A stretch of 64,000 bases of DNA from Triatoma infestans (taxonomy: Eukaryota; Arthropoda; Insecta; Hemiptera; Reduviidae). Positions 22,463 to 34,075 of this stretch are shown in pieces. The notes under the pieces were generated by a model, which did no database searches, had not been told where the DNA came from, and worked only from the letters and a program-made list of their open reading frames with translations. Within the stretch, counting starts at the first letter, position 1; every line of letters starts with the position of its first letter. The stretch lies in NCBI GenBank assembly GCA_011037195.1, contig JAAEAF010014488.1, positions 1 to 64,000 on the forward strand, written 5' to 3'. The translations under genes were made by a program, and so were the position numbers.

Positions 22463-22930
22463 GGTGGTTCCAGCCAGCCGCTATCTGCAGGTCAAGAACC
22501 GCTGCAAAACCCTTTCAAACAGGGGTCAATATACAGTCAAAAGAACCGCCGGTGAAACCCTTTCATACAAGGGTCAATGTACACCTGGCCTGTATTTCCT
22601 TCATACAAGGGTCAATGTACACTCAAGAGGCCACCTGGCTACCATCTGTCACCACCCCGGCCACCAACCTCCATTAGGGTCAATATACTGCGAGAGATGT
22701 CTTAGTGTGGCACGTACTTATACATCAGCTGATGTGTGAGTAATGCAAATATAAACGTCCCTCCACTGGAGGAGGGGATCAGTATCACATCAGTATTCCA
22801 TCAGCTACACACGAGTTATCATCAGTTACCAATCAGTATTCCATCAGTTATCCATCAGTCATCATCAGTTAAGTTCGAGTTATCAAGCAGTTAAGTTTCA
22901 CACATCGCGAGCGCATCCCTATTCAAGGTT
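22463..22930 (+). repeat. LTR-like or promoter-like segment with short tandem repeats
   Basis: Three degenerate 45-bp-scale units around CTTTCATACAAGGGTCAATG lie at about 22508-22630. Then comes TATAAACG near 22751, followed by a run of CATCAGT-type units (about 22790-22880). The upstream repeats, TATA and downstream leader resemble a retrotransposon LTR, but I could not fix its ends. It lies between gene 2 exons, about 350 bases beyond exon 22039-22111. Confidence 0.4.
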
Positions 22931-23212
22931 TTAAACACTACTTCTTTAATATTTATTATTCATTTCATAATTCTTATATTCATTTACAATTATGGATCTT
23001 TGTTCTCCTATTTCAAAACACTTTAAATTATTTGTTAAAATATAGTTTATTTTCATAAATCAGTAGTACGTATTTCGAATAACAATTCTCTAAAACTGTA
23101 ACTAACAACACTTACTCCTCACTTCAACTCCCCGATACCAAGACATCTGATACCAATACGGTGCCCTGGAAAGTTGGGAATTATCATACCAGAGAGAATA
23201 ACAAGACAATTT

Positions 23213-23456
23213 TTTTTTTTTTTTTTTAATTTAAGGCGGTCAACAACAGCTATGGTCATTGGCGCCCGGAGCCTTCTCAGTGCACTGCCGCTCTCCGGAC
23301 AGTGTTCTCTCGTTACAGACAACACTGTCCATCACCGGACGTGAGCTGTAGAGACTCCTAGGAAGAAAAAAATCTAAGGGTAGCAAGCTGGACTCGAACC
23401 CGGGTCCTCCGCGTGGGAATCCAGTACACTAACCACTTAGCTATTCCCTTCCCTAT
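23213..23456 (-). mobile_element. tRNA-derived SINE, copy b
   Basis: Same family as 7360-7629, with a poly-A tail (poly-T on the plus strand at 23211-23227), CGCCTTAAAT end and tRNA-like head at the right. Target duplication AAGACAATTT at 23203-23212 and 23457-23466. Confidence 0.9.
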
Positions 23457-24009
23457 AAGACAATTTGAATCTGCTTTAGATAAAAAATTGAAACCTGCAT
23501 AATTCGTGTACTATACGTTTTGTAGTTATCAGCCTAGAGGCTGCCGTTTTCAGCCAAAAGTCTTTGGATGGGGATCTATGGCCAACTGAATTGGAAAATA
23601 TATGGTGTTTCAACCGAGCGGCAATATTTTTATATTTACAAATAAAATGAAGTAAAAAACTATTGTAATTTTTGAAAGAACAAGAATACGACTCTCTATT
23701 GCGGCAATTCTCACAATTTTAACTGTGAATTTCAAAAAAATGGAACTAAAAGTTTAGTTGACATTAGTAATGTAGTAGTACTGGATACCGGATAGGATAC
23801 CTTAGTGTAAAAAAATCATTATAAACGTTTCTTGAAAAACGTGGAAAAGTAAAAATTTCTTCTTCTTCTTTTTACAATGCATTTCCGTTTTTAAATTTAG
23901 ATCAAAACGGTGTGAGATGTGCGGTGGTGACGTCAAAATGGAATATCACTGTTTGAGCTCCTTACTGAGATTTGGTATTTGAAATATTTTCTTTAAGCGT
24001 ATTATATAA

Positions 24010-24455
24010 TCAATCGAATAAAAAGCTTAATCTAATATCAAAACTATCTACAGTGAAACACTCACATGCGTTTTTACTTCCTCTTTTCTCCCCCCCCCTC
24101 CTAGTATGAGAAAGTGTTGCGCTCGTGAGATTTTCGAAATTAAATTCCCACCGGAAATACATGTTTTGAGGTCCTCTGAATACGAAAAAAAATGGTTTTA
24201 GCAATGGAATGTGTGTGTGTGTGTGTCTGTGTGTATGTATGTTAAAAGAATACTTCAAAAATGAAAAGTTATACAGGAAGCTTAAATTTTGGTAGGTATT
24301 CGATTTAGGCAGATCCACCGCATCAGACGTGAAGATTTCGGGCAAATCCATCAACAGAAAATACTACTTTATTGAGTAGTTTTTTTTTCAAGTTTCAAGT
24401 TTTACGTGATTTTTCTCGAAATCGATTCCAACGATTTTCTTTAAACTTCGTTTAC
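24010..24455. repeat. Dispersed non-coding family, two fragments
   Basis: Contains TTTTCGAAATTAAATTCCCACCGGAAATACATGTTTTGAGGTC-like sequence, a (GT)n core (about 24208-24232), TTCAAAAATGAAAAG and, near 24400-24450, the recurrent module TTTTCTCGAAATCGATTCCAACGATTTTCTTTAAACTT-like sequence. No coding capacity. Confidence 0.65.
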
Positions 24456-24469
24456 TATTTATACACATA

Positions 24470-25026
24470 TTATTTATTTATTATTATTTGTTTGTGGGGA
24501 GGAAAACCCTACGCTATCCAAAGCCTCACAGGACCCCCATATAGCTACCCCAAGAAAAACAACAACAAACCGGGTCTAGAAATCAAAAATCCAGACCCGG
24601 ATCTAATCCATCTAAGATTCACCGCAGTCCGAATAAATCGGACTATAACCTTAAGCGGAAATAGCCTAATTTCCTTACAACCCAAGCAATCAGTCATAAG
24701 ATGGATGACTCCTCTGTCTCACAGAATCTACAAAATGGATCCGGCATGAGCCCCATTATGTAGAGATGTCTCCTTAAACCACAATGTCCAAATAAGAGAT
24801 CCAACCAGATGCCAGAGAGCGCTCCGTGAAAAACACAGCAACGTCTCACTAATGGCCTTGTCCCGGATCCCCGGTGAGCATTTTGGACTGCCGAAAACCA
24901 ACTGAGCTCATCCATAAGGATGAATGCTGTGAAGCTGTCCATGTCTGGAGGAAGCCTGACAGACATGTGCCAGAAGACACGCCAACAACAGGCTCAGGGC
25001 CAATGAAAGGAAGAGAGGCGCCTAAT
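24470..25026 (-). mobile_element. 5'-truncated LINE (family A)
   Basis: Minus-strand 3' end of the same LINE as 9297-10067. It carries the RNase H C-terminal side (broken frames with GLRRHLYIMGLMPDPFCR) and a 3' untranslated region ending in an (AAT)/(TTTA)-type tail at 24470-24490. A perfect 14-bp target duplication TATTTATACACATA stands at 24456-24469 and 25027-25040. It inserted into or next to a dispersed-family fragment. Confidence 0.9.
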
Positions 25027-25088
25027 TATTTATACACATAAATACCTATCGCTTTTATTTACAAATTTTTCCCGGCAAAGTAGATTAC

Positions 25089-25450
25089 TGATGTATTGGT
25101 ACCGCAAAGATAATGCAACCATAGCAGAGAGAACAGCTAGAAGACAGGCCCTCTCTGCTTAACAGAGACTAATCTCTGACTTAAGCAGGCTAGATTGGGA
25201 GGAACCTGTGTATATAAGCCAGTGGGAATCTATCTAGATATCTATCTATCAGATTCAACCATACATCGCATCGTGTCGTATCTCTACTCCCACCTTTTAT
25301 TCTATCAGTTTCATTATAAAAGTCCAGTGCAGTTAGTGTAAACTTATAGCTACATTATAACAGTGTCTTCATATCTCGTTCATTCAATCAAACCTAATTT
25401 CTCTCCTCTACAACTCCATTATACTGAGGTTCTAGGGAAACACTAACATT
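25089..25450 (+). repeat. LTR-like repeat, plus orientation
   Basis: The core (about 25170-25425) matches 33815-34075 in reverse complement: TGACTTAAGCAGGCTAGA, a TATA motif in GTGTATATAAGCCAGTG, CATCGCATCGTGTC, CAGTGCAGTTAGTG and ATCTCGTTCATT.AATC. A promoter-bearing repeat in two orientations suggests solo LTRs, but I could not define TG..CA ends or target duplications. Confidence 0.5.
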
Positions 25451-25653
25451 TACCTTCCGCTTAAGTACCAGTATAATATATAGTTTTACCACCTACATAT
25501 CATTAATACACATTAGAAACATTGATATAATTCCAAATTTGAGGTAGATTGGTTTACCGGAGAGCAATTTTTACAAAACAGGTTTTGATTTCTTGGAATT
25601 TGTTTCTCCGAAAACGGTTTCAACGATTTCCTTTCAACTTGGGTATGCTAACC

Positions 25654-25734
25654 TGATGACCACCAGAAGAAGTAGGCTATCACGGAAAATATCTCTGATA
25701 CTTTCCAGAGTATCTGCGGAACAACCATAACAAC
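25654..25734 (+). mobile_element. Foldback element, right arm only
   Basis: Matches GATGACCACAAAATGAAGCAGG..CACGGAAAATGTCTCTGATG and continues through CTTTCCAG..CTGCGGAACAACC, the complement of the family's left end. It therefore shows that a symmetrical parent existed, whereas copies 1-3 stop at CTCTGATG. Confidence 0.7.
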
Positions 25735-25739
25735 AAAAT

Positions 25740-28190
25740 TTGTAGTTTATGTATCATATAATTCTACCAACAAGGGCAAGAGAAAGTGAGTGAATATCCC
25801 GCACCATTTTATTTACTGCAAATCTCACAGTACTAATGGGCAAATTTTCTTAAAATACGGTGAAACCGTACATTGTTAGAGTGGACTAGTGGGAAGCATA
25901 ACGTCTCAGCGGAAGCCCCATAACCTTCCAAAAATTATTATTATTATAATTTTTTTAATTAATGTATTTCATAAATATATTAGCATAGTTTGAAGTAACT
26001 GAAGCCGTTTCTAGAAAATTACGAATAACTAGAAAAAAAAAAAAAATCAGTAAACTTGTATTATTTAACAGTGTTTGTACAGATTTTGAATAAAAATTTC
26101 CTGTGAGATTCAATGGCATCGTTTTGGTAGTGACAACGTAACATCAACGTGACATACTCATACAAATAATTCAAATTTTTAATCTAAATAAAAATATTAA
26201 GACAGCATTACAATACTTGCTCTTCTTACTAACGATAAGAGAAAGCAAAGGAAGAAATTGTGGGCCAAGTTTACTCATATCTCATTTTCTATAATCCATT
26301 TCAATGGTTCCATCATTTTTACAATCCACATTAACTAGGTTGTCCATAATCCATTTCTACAAGTCCACATTAACTAGTTTTTGTTTGCATAATAATTAAC
26401 CGCATTGAGTAAATATATTTATATATGTTTATAAATATATATAAATAAAAGTAGATGTGATTTCACTTTTAACAGATAAATGTAGTTATGTATAAGTAAA
26501 CTCGGTCTATGGGTCACAGTAGGCACCTCCATGTAGACCAGAGAGCAACCAGTCGGACTGGTTTCTACCCAACTTCACTGCTACCACCACATCAACTGGT
26601 GTTTTATATATATGTATATATAAATATATATATGTGTGTGTGTGTGTGTGTATTTTGTTGATATTAACAACATGCATCTCGCCCAGTGTTGATGTTATTT
26701 TTTTTTATATTAATAAAGTGTTACGCTTTCTTCTCGAACAACTCTAATTGTTATCCAGCTTATTGTTATTTATCATCCTATTTATTTTTCCGTATTTTTA
26801 TATCTGTTTATTATTAATTACTTAATTAATCAATATTAATGAATAGGAAAGTTCCACCAAGGTGTTACTAGCGCAATGATATTGGTAAGAAAGTGCATGA
26901 TGGACTGGCAGCAGGTCGAGAAGAAAAAAAAACAGAGTGTAAAAGAGTTTGGTTTTTCTCAGATAAAGAAAAACCAACAAGTTTCCAGTGAATTTTGGAA
27001 AATCTGGTGAAAATATGGGATTCGGCATCTGTTTAAATTTGGATCACTGATGCCGAATGAATCCTTTATGTACAAAGTTGTCCACTTGCAAAATGACCAA
27101 CTTAATTTTTAACTTCCCTTAGAAATACGAGCTCAGGTGTTCGAAAATGGGTGTTCTTCTTGAATACAAGATTTGAGAGCAAACATAAATGCACCACTTT
27201 CTGGGAGATATGTGATCTAAAACTTTATATTTTTAAGAAACTTTCCATCAGAAATATGAGAGAAAGTGACGTGAGTGTGTTTGTCAGAGAGATAGAAAAT
27301 CCAGGAGGGCTTCCTATAAGAACGGTCTTCTTGAACATGGTCCTTAAAAGAACCGAAGTACCATTGGGAAACAGGTAGAAAAAAAAAGAAAAGAATTATC
27401 ACCGAAGAGGTTCGACGTCTCGCTTGCTATAGCATAGGGATTCTTCTGTCCAAAAGAATCATTCATTTCATTTTCAAACTGATAAGATCACTCGCCTATT
27501 CTATTATCTTAGCGATACAAACCGATAGTCTCTTAAAATTACTTCAAATAAATGAACCTTTTTTACGAAAATAAATATAAGTACAATTTTTTTTCAATGC
27601 AATTTAGAAATATTAAAAAAGGTTATTATACATATTTAACAACAAGTCTGTCTAAAATACGACATGGAACATCCTATAATAAACATTTTGTTGTATTCCA
27701 ATGTCCCCCTGTTGACTTACATTTTGTTCCATTACTTTTGGTTCTTCTCTTTTGAAAAATTGTTCATATAAAGTAACCATCTATCAGTAAAAATGGTTTT
27801 ACTACAATTGATATAATTAGAATTAGAATGTTTATATTTCTTTACAACATTTTCCTTTTTTTAAATGAGAACACGATTTCTCTTGAAACAGTTTTAGAAT
27901 GATCTCTAATTGTGTCTAGATTAAAATATCAATGGGGAGGGACTGTGTGGCTATTAACTGGTCAATTAGCAACAACTTGTGCATTTCTTCAGGTTATCTA
28001 CTTTTCGTTTTAATAGCAAACCTTAAAATATTTGTAATAATCTTTAGGTCCATATCCTTTTCAAATGAACTGCAATGTGTCCAATTTATTGATTTATTTC
28101 TAATTAAATAAATATATATCAAATATTAGGTGGACCTTTTTTCTTATTCCAGCTCTTAAGTAAAAAACGAATCCAATTTGGCTCTGGCTA
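25740..28190. other. Large intron of gene 2, no gene recognised
   Basis: AT-rich intron sequence with poly-A at 26032-26046 and an (AT)n/(GT)n microsatellite near 26605-26651. A short direct duplication (TCCACATTAACTAG at about 26327 and 26362) is present. Open frames have no recognisable domains. Confidence 0.4.
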
Positions 28191-28199
28191 CCCAGTAAA

Positions 28200-30410
28200 T
28201 TTTTCCCAATTTAGCCCTCTTATCAGGCTCGTAAGTGTAGGTGTCACAGAGTGGGCAGATAGACGTTTGGGACACTCTATCCTATTCAGATGCTTCCTAA
28301 GATAGTCGTGGCCAGTTGTCATTCTAAATGATGCCACAAAGGTTTTTTTTTATGAGATCAGATAGTACAGATGGCTCAAGCAAGCTCTCCAAACTCTTCC
28401 CTGCTGCAGCCGCTCTTTGAAATTCCATCTTACGTGTCCGAAAAGCCTTAATTTCTTTTCTCAATTCCAGGTACAACATTGGATTCACACGTTGTGGCTA
28501 GCAATTACCTTTCTTGGCCAAAATGTTCGCAGTCTCGTTTCCCGCCAGGCTGCATTGGCTAGGAATCTATTGGTATGCTACCCGCCATCCTTAGCGTAGC
28601 AGGTTTCCCACCGAACATTTTGCTCTCTCTACTCTCTGATTTAAGCTTGGCTTACATGCCGCGAGTGCTCCTATCGCTGTGCCGGAATCCCCTAAAAAAA
28701 CAGTCATATTTAGGCCAGTGTTTATTCTGGTGAAAGCTACCGATGCTTAGTAGTCTGTTTCTTCCACGCCATTAAAGTTATTGCCCTGTCCCTTGCGGCC
28801 ACCCTTCCATTAAAGAAGCTCTCACAGCAGCATCCTGCACCTACAGCTTTCCTATTGGACTAGCTGAACCATTTGTGTAAATGTGTAACCACTTTTCTTG
28901 AGGGTTTCTTACATAAAGCAAGCTAGGGAAAAACTTTTAAGCATTTCTATAGGCAACTCGCATCTTTTCCCATCCAGACCGGTTGAAAGAGATTTTTCTG
29001 GGATTATAAATACCTCTTGATTGTTAAAATTTAGACCTGTATTCTACTCAAATTATAAAAGGATCTCAGCTGTTCAGAGGCGGCTACAAAAGACGCTGTG
29101 TCTTCAGTCGGGATATAGCAACTTGATGCTCCTACCATCGTGTAAACGGCAATCGCAGGCATTTTTTTAGCAAGACATAATGTTTTTATCTCTCGTCGAA
29201 TCTGCAAAGAATCCAGACCAGCCTGGATTTCCATGGAAATTATGGCGTCAACCTTGCAGATCCAGTGAATATTCGCATTGCTTTATTTTGTACTTTGTCC
29301 AGTGTAAACCTGGTGGCTTCAGAAGCGCTCACAAGAAGTTCCCCACCATATTCCAACACCGGTCTAATGTATGCTTTATTGGTGGTAGATAGGACGTCAT
29401 CAGTTGCCCCCCCATTTCACACCATTTAAGCGTTTTAATAACCGGAGACGAAGTCCAGCGCTACTAGCCATATCGCTAGCATGATTTTTCAGGATAGCTT
29501 TTTGTTTAGATTTGACAACGCTTCTGTTTGTCATACCATAATTGATTAAAAAAAGCAGCATGTTTATTAGTGGTGTAAGTGTAAGGCTGAGCGGCAATCT
29601 TTTGGGTATTCATTTCAAACTGATTATATTAACACCATTCATTCAACAGGTTCATGGCTTTATGAGAGCTTCTTTTCTTTTCAGAGACATCGTTGCTCCT
29701 ACTATAGCCAACAACATCATCGACATATAGAAGCAGTACAGGCCAGGTATGCTTTCAACCAAGAGAACAAGGTCATTTATTATTGTGTTGAACAAAGTGT
29801 AACTAATGACGGTTCCTTATGATAATCTATTGCGAATGTGGACGTACCTGGAAGCATTTCAAATCTTACTTTTGTCAGTCTTTGACTAAGAAAAGATTGA
29901 TCCGATTATACATTTTACTTTTGATACCCAATTCTAAAACTTTTCCAAGTAGCTTCCTCGTTCAGAGTCTGTCGTGTGCGGCATTGAAGTCTATAAACAC
30001 AGCACCCGTAGACTGTCTCGTACTGAATCCGTCTTTAATGCGTTGGCTAAAATACGAAACCTGCTCCACAGTGACTCTATACTTACGGAAACCTGCTTGC
30101 TGCTGGTGTGGATTTGATTTGCCTCCAAGTACTCATTCAATGTATTGACTACCATTCGCTCCATCAACTTAAACGTAGCATTGATCAGCGAAATTGGCCT
30201 GTATCTGCTAGTTTCTGGGGACTTTGCTTTTTTTAAAAGAGGGATATTATTTCTGATTTGCGCCACTCCGAAGGAATTCCAGATAACTAGCATATGTTAT
30301 AAAGTCTGGGATTTTATCCATCGTAGCATGCATGTTTTTGTTGTTGCTGAACAGTTTCGGATTTTCATCCGTCGACAGAGTAAAATTATCAGATTCGTGT
30401 AGAAAGCTGA
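28200..30410 (-). pseudogene. Jockey/I-like LINE remnant: RT and RNase H, many stops
   Basis: Reading right to left on the minus strand, about 30300-30000 encodes the RT finger motif SRYRPISLINATFKLMERMV. The catalytic palm motif LLYVDDVVGYS lies at about 29727-29695. A thumb-like block AYIRPVLEYGGELLVSASEA is at about 29370-29310. RNase H begins near 28885 as HIYTNGSAS (the usual YTDGSA, first Asp now Asn). The C-terminal tail has SFRMTTGHDYLRKHLNRI near 28340. Frames change repeatedly and stops are frequent, so it is an old dead copy. It sits in the 9.8-kb intron of gene 2, same strand as that gene. Clade is uncertain beyond an RNase H-bearing type. Confidence 0.8.
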
Positions 30411-30419
30411 CATCAAATT

Positions 30420-30930
30420 AATGTTTTTGTTATCTGGTGTGAAACACTTTCTCTTACTCCAGTTTTCAAAATTGTAATTGACAAATTTTATAGTTACTTT
30501 ATCAAATTTAATGAAATTTGTTGAAGTTCGTCGAAATACATCAAAAACTGAAAAAACTGTTCAGTAAAAGCGCTCTTCTGGTTAACTTATTTTCTTGAAA
30601 TTCGGAATTTTGGCCGTCAATTTATTTCTAATTAATTTGTTTGTATAGTATAATTGTATAATCAACTATGATGGCACTTTAGAGGAAAACATAACACCCA
30701 CTCTCCCACCCAAACCCCTTAAATGACTTTACCAGGTGAAATGTTTCAAATAAAAGCTGTGGCTCTTTATATGTGTAGTTCACATTCATAGTTTAAAGAA
30801 AATCGTTGAAAAATACTTTTCCGGTCTCAGGAGCCCCCAAAACGGATATTTCCAGTGAAAACCCGATATCGAAAATTTGGCACGATTACAATACTTCCCT
30901 CTTACTAGCATTAGAGAATGTGAAAATATA
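30420..30930 (-). repeat. Dispersed non-coding family fragment
   Basis: Minus-strand copy: TGGTGTGAAACACTTTCTCTTACTCCAGTTTTC-like end at 30438, the AAATTTTATAGTTA block, TTCAAATAAAAGCTGTGGCTC, and CCGATATCGAAAATTTGGCACG near 30865, ending CTTCCCTCTTACTAG. Non-coding. Confidence 0.75.
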
Positions 30931-31416
30931 GTGTTAACGAAAACACCCTTTTATTAAGACAGTATATTCGTTTGAAGGATTTTAAGGAATAACTCGCATG
31001 CCTGATCCACTGGTGTCTGATCTCCTGGTGATATTCAAACAAAACAAAAAGTTTGAGTTATGCTGTTCACATAAAAACACACACATACACTCATATATAT
31101 ATATATGAGTGTGGATATATATATATATACACAATGGAATATATATATTCCAAACGAATGTTCTTTTGACTACTCACAAATTTAATTTTTGGCCAATCGA
31201 TTGAAATAAATTACATCAGCTTATTCGTAGACGTTTCGATTAATGTGTAATCACCATTAGTGCTACAAAAAGATAACAGACACATATGACATTTACAAGG
31301 GCTTCTAATTCATAATAAGAGTTAACTTTAAATATTTTATTTGATAATTGGAAACCACTTGTAATGTTATGTGATTTATTGTCTTTTCGTAGTTATTACG
31401 TTAATCAAAACTAATT

Positions 31417-31614
31417 TTTTTTTTTTTTTTTTTTTTAATTTAAGGCGTCTCAACATCTGAGGTCATTTGCGCCCGGAGCCTTCTCAGTGCACTGCCGGCC
31501 TCCGGACAGTGTTCTCCCGTTACAGACAACACTGTCCATCACCGGACAGTGAGCTGTAGGGGCTCCTAGGAAGAGAAAATCTAAGGGTAACACGGCTGGA
31601 TTCGAACCCGTTCG
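31417..31614 (-). mobile_element. tRNA-derived SINE, copy c, 5'-truncated
   Basis: Same family as 23213-23456. The tRNA head is cut off within the B box (TTCGAACCCG). Target duplication AAACTAATT at 31408-31416 and 31615-31623. Poly-A tail is on the left as poly-T. Confidence 0.9.
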
Positions 31615-31959
31615 AAACTAATTATAACTATATTATTTATTTTAATCGATCCTGACCAAAATACCCAAAATTAAATATATATTGCTCATGTAAATACATA
31701 CATATTCATTTGTATATTTATACAACAATTCTTAGAAAGCCTACTCACTTTTTCGAACTCAGGAGACTTCTAAACATGTTTTCCCCTACGAAAACTCAAT
31801 TTCGAAATTTTCATATAATCGCAAGATTTCCTCTTATTCAATATGAGAAGGTTAAAAAGTATATTGTACGAGAAAAATAGAACTAATAAGAGTTGCAAGT
31901 TAATTGTGTTGGGGAAAGACTTATCGGTACGGAGCACCATCATTGACATGTATCCTTAC

Positions 31960-32180
31960 CTTTCTGAAATAGTCTGAGCAGGTTTATTGGATTGGGCAGA
32001 AGCGGGAAGCACGCCTAGTTGAAATCCTGGTGTCCTTCCAGGATTCAATGCAGCAAGAGTAGCATGAGCGTTGCTCTGCGCCTGCGGAATTATCCAGTTT
32101 CCTAGCGCCTCTGATCCTGAAGCTTCTGCATCATAACCGGCCGCACCGCCTACAGGGTCCTTAAACTCGAACTCAGTTAC
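31960..32180 (-). CDS. Gene 2 exon: Ala/Pro/Gly-rich linker segment
   Basis: On the minus strand acceptor ..CCCGTTTAG precedes 32180 and donor GTAAGG follows 31960. The 221-nt exon enters in phase 0 and leaves with two bases of a codon. It encodes VTEFEFKDPVGGAAGYDAEA.., a segment NWIIPQAQSNAHATLAAL and NPGRTPGFQLGVLPASAQ.., rich in A, G, P, N and Q with no Cys. Its base composition (about half GC) stands out from the flanks. It joins in frame to the exon at 33301-33527 upstream and to 22039-22111 downstream. Low-complexity composition suggests an extracellular or cuticle-type linker; function is not recognised. Confidence 0.7.
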
Positions 32181-32947
32181 CTAAACGGGATATTAAAAAG
32201 TACATTGTCGAATTAAAATGCGGATTCTGCAAGAACTAATCAATTATATTGAAATTTGGGCAACCTCATCATGTTCAAATTCCCTTCAAATAGAAATTTG
32301 TTTTTTTTCAATAGTAGAAACCTTTAAGAACTCTTTTCTGATAATATCTTTATCTTTTTCCAATAACTCTTTACGAACAAAGAATTGAGTTTATTTTATG
32401 GATGCAAATTCATCAACCTTTAGAACATGGATTCCAAACTTTTCTATTCCTCGGGTATTTTTTAGAGAATAATTGTATTGTATAAAAGCTCTTCAATACA
32501 CTGCACTGACAGGTGAGTTTCAGGCTTAAACATTCATACTTCGCGATTATTTCCACGGGAAGTATGGACGTAAAAGAAGTTACGAAGTTAGAACTCGGGA
32601 AGTATGGGAGTAAAAGACGTTAGGACATGCATGCTCACAGAGTGTTTGATGCTCGAATAATATTACAGAAACAAAAAGTTGAAGTGGATATGGGACGCTA
32701 GGTCATCTTTCTGAACATTCATTTTTCCATGATTCATGAGCTGCGTGCTGTGGCACTTATTTGCACAACATGATGGGTAAAATTGAAGTGATACTGTTTC
32801 ATCCAGATCAACAGTTTACATCGACTATTATAGTTTAATGAAGTGCGTATTACAGACATACCGTAAGTAATGCCTAGTTGGTTCACTTACTTCCACTGCT
32901 ATTCATAATATCATAGTAGTTCATAATGTAGTATTTACTATATTATG

Positions 32948-33232
32948 TTATGAAGAAATTTGGTGATGATCGGTTAAGAAAAAAATATTCAATTATGCCG
33001 ACATTTCGACAGAGATTCCTGTCTTTATCAAGGCTTTAATATATAGATAGTCGTGAAGATGTGGAAAAAGAATTTAGAACATACACAATTGTTACATCAC
33101 AGAAACATAAAAAAAAAAAGAAAAATTTCTTTTTACTTGTGTCTTGTTTTAAATCATCTACAGTCGAAACGTCGGCATAATTGAATGTTTTTTTTTCTTA
33201 ACCGATCCTCACCAAATTTCTTCATAACTTAA
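32948..33232. mobile_element. Penelope-like inverted-end pair without coding region
   Basis: Left (32952-33035) and right (33160-33230) segments are complementary over TTTGGTGA..ATCGGTTAAG, ATTCAATTATGCCGACAT and TCGAC. The layout, inverted ends plus a hammerhead-like hairpin in one arm, matches the two larger Penelope-like remnants in this window. About 120 bases of AT-rich filler lie between. It lies in the 1.1-kb intron between gene 2 exons 33301-33527 and 31960-32180. Confidence 0.6.
32997..33034 (-). ncRNA. Hammerhead-like motif with swapped core pair
   Basis: Minus strand: GCC (stem I), TTGATAA (core), one A, GACAG-GAATCT-CTGTC (stem II), GAAA, TGT, C, GGC (stem I, complementary to GCC). 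Relative to CUGANGA, positions 3 and 8 are U and A instead of C and G. These two bases pair with each other in the hammerhead fold, so the change is compensatory. Confidence 0.45.
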
Positions 33233-33300
33233 TTCATAATGGTCAACAAATTCTTTTATATTACTATATTATATATATGAGTATGTACATAAACTACAAC

Positions 33301-33527
33301 CTGGTCATGAGCTCCTGAGGAACCGGACTGAGTAGCCACATTGGTCAGTCCTTTGCCCACCAGTTTGCCGATATGACTGAGAATGGTGGGTAAAAATAAC
33401 GCCACTAATACTGACTTCACAATCTGCGCTCCAATAAAGAAAGGCAGCAATAATTTCTTTAATCCGAATGCTAAAAATCCTAAACCAAAACCTGTAAGAA
33501 AGGAATTCTTGCCAAAGCCCAGTCTTG
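33301..33527 (-). CDS. Gene 2 exon: Osiris-like hydrophobic segment
   Basis: On the minus strand acceptor CTTTGTTACAG precedes 33527 and the donor GTTGTA follows 33301; the exon enters in phase 1 and leaves in phase 0. After a Gly/Phe-rich start (RLGFGKNSFLTGFGLGF) comes a long hydrophobic stretch, FGLKKLLLPFFIGAQIVKSV then LVALFLPTILSHIGKLVGKG. This pattern (basic KK, LLLP, repeated small/hydrophobic residues, a closing GK.V.KG) resembles the membrane segment of insect Osiris (DUF1676) proteins, which act in the secretory path of cuticle-forming cells. A second good acceptor 21 bases in (TTCCTTTCTTACAG) could give a shorter exon. The signal-peptide exon was not found within the window, so the gene is incomplete. 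The Osiris assignment is a pattern match, not a proven homology. Confidence 0.6.
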
Positions 33528-33814
33528 CTGTAACAAAGAAATAAAAAAAAAATGTTAATTAATTTTACATTTTTATGTATTTATTATAAGAGAAGAGTTG
33601 TAGCCAATGGTGGCCAAGGCTAACTAAATGTTTAGTAAAACTGTCAAGTATGAAAAAAATTTGTCAAAAAGAATATTAATAATTGTAGAATTGAACGTGG
33701 TGCGAGTGTTTCACATCAGATTTCATTATTGCCGCATCCCCGCTTAGATTTCTCCTTAGTGGACCACTTGCCATCAAAAGGAGCGCACATTTCAGGTGCA
33801 TGTGCTTAGTGGTC

Positions 33815-34075
33815 TCATATAATGGAGTTGATGAGGAGAGAAATTGGGATTGATTAATTAGACGAGATATGAAGACACTATTATAATATAGCTATAAGTT
33901 TACACTAACTGCACTGGACTTGTAATGATTTTATAGAATAAAATGGCGGGAGTAGAAATATGACACGATGCGATGTATATGGTTGAATCTGATAAATCGA
34001 TGTCTAGGTCTCTCACTGGCTTATATATAGGTTTTCCCCACTCTAGCCTGCTTAAGTCAGAGAGTACCCGAGACA
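33815..34075 (-). repeat. LTR-like repeat, minus orientation
   Basis: Reverse-complement partner of 25170-25425, with the TATA motif in CTATATATAAGCCAGTG. Flanking similarity stops at about the AACTCCATTATA end in both copies. Confidence 0.5.

Noticed and set aside
22463..22739. 91-codon plus-strand frame as a gene
   Set aside because: It spans short tandem repeats upstream of a TATA-like site and has no recognisable domain.
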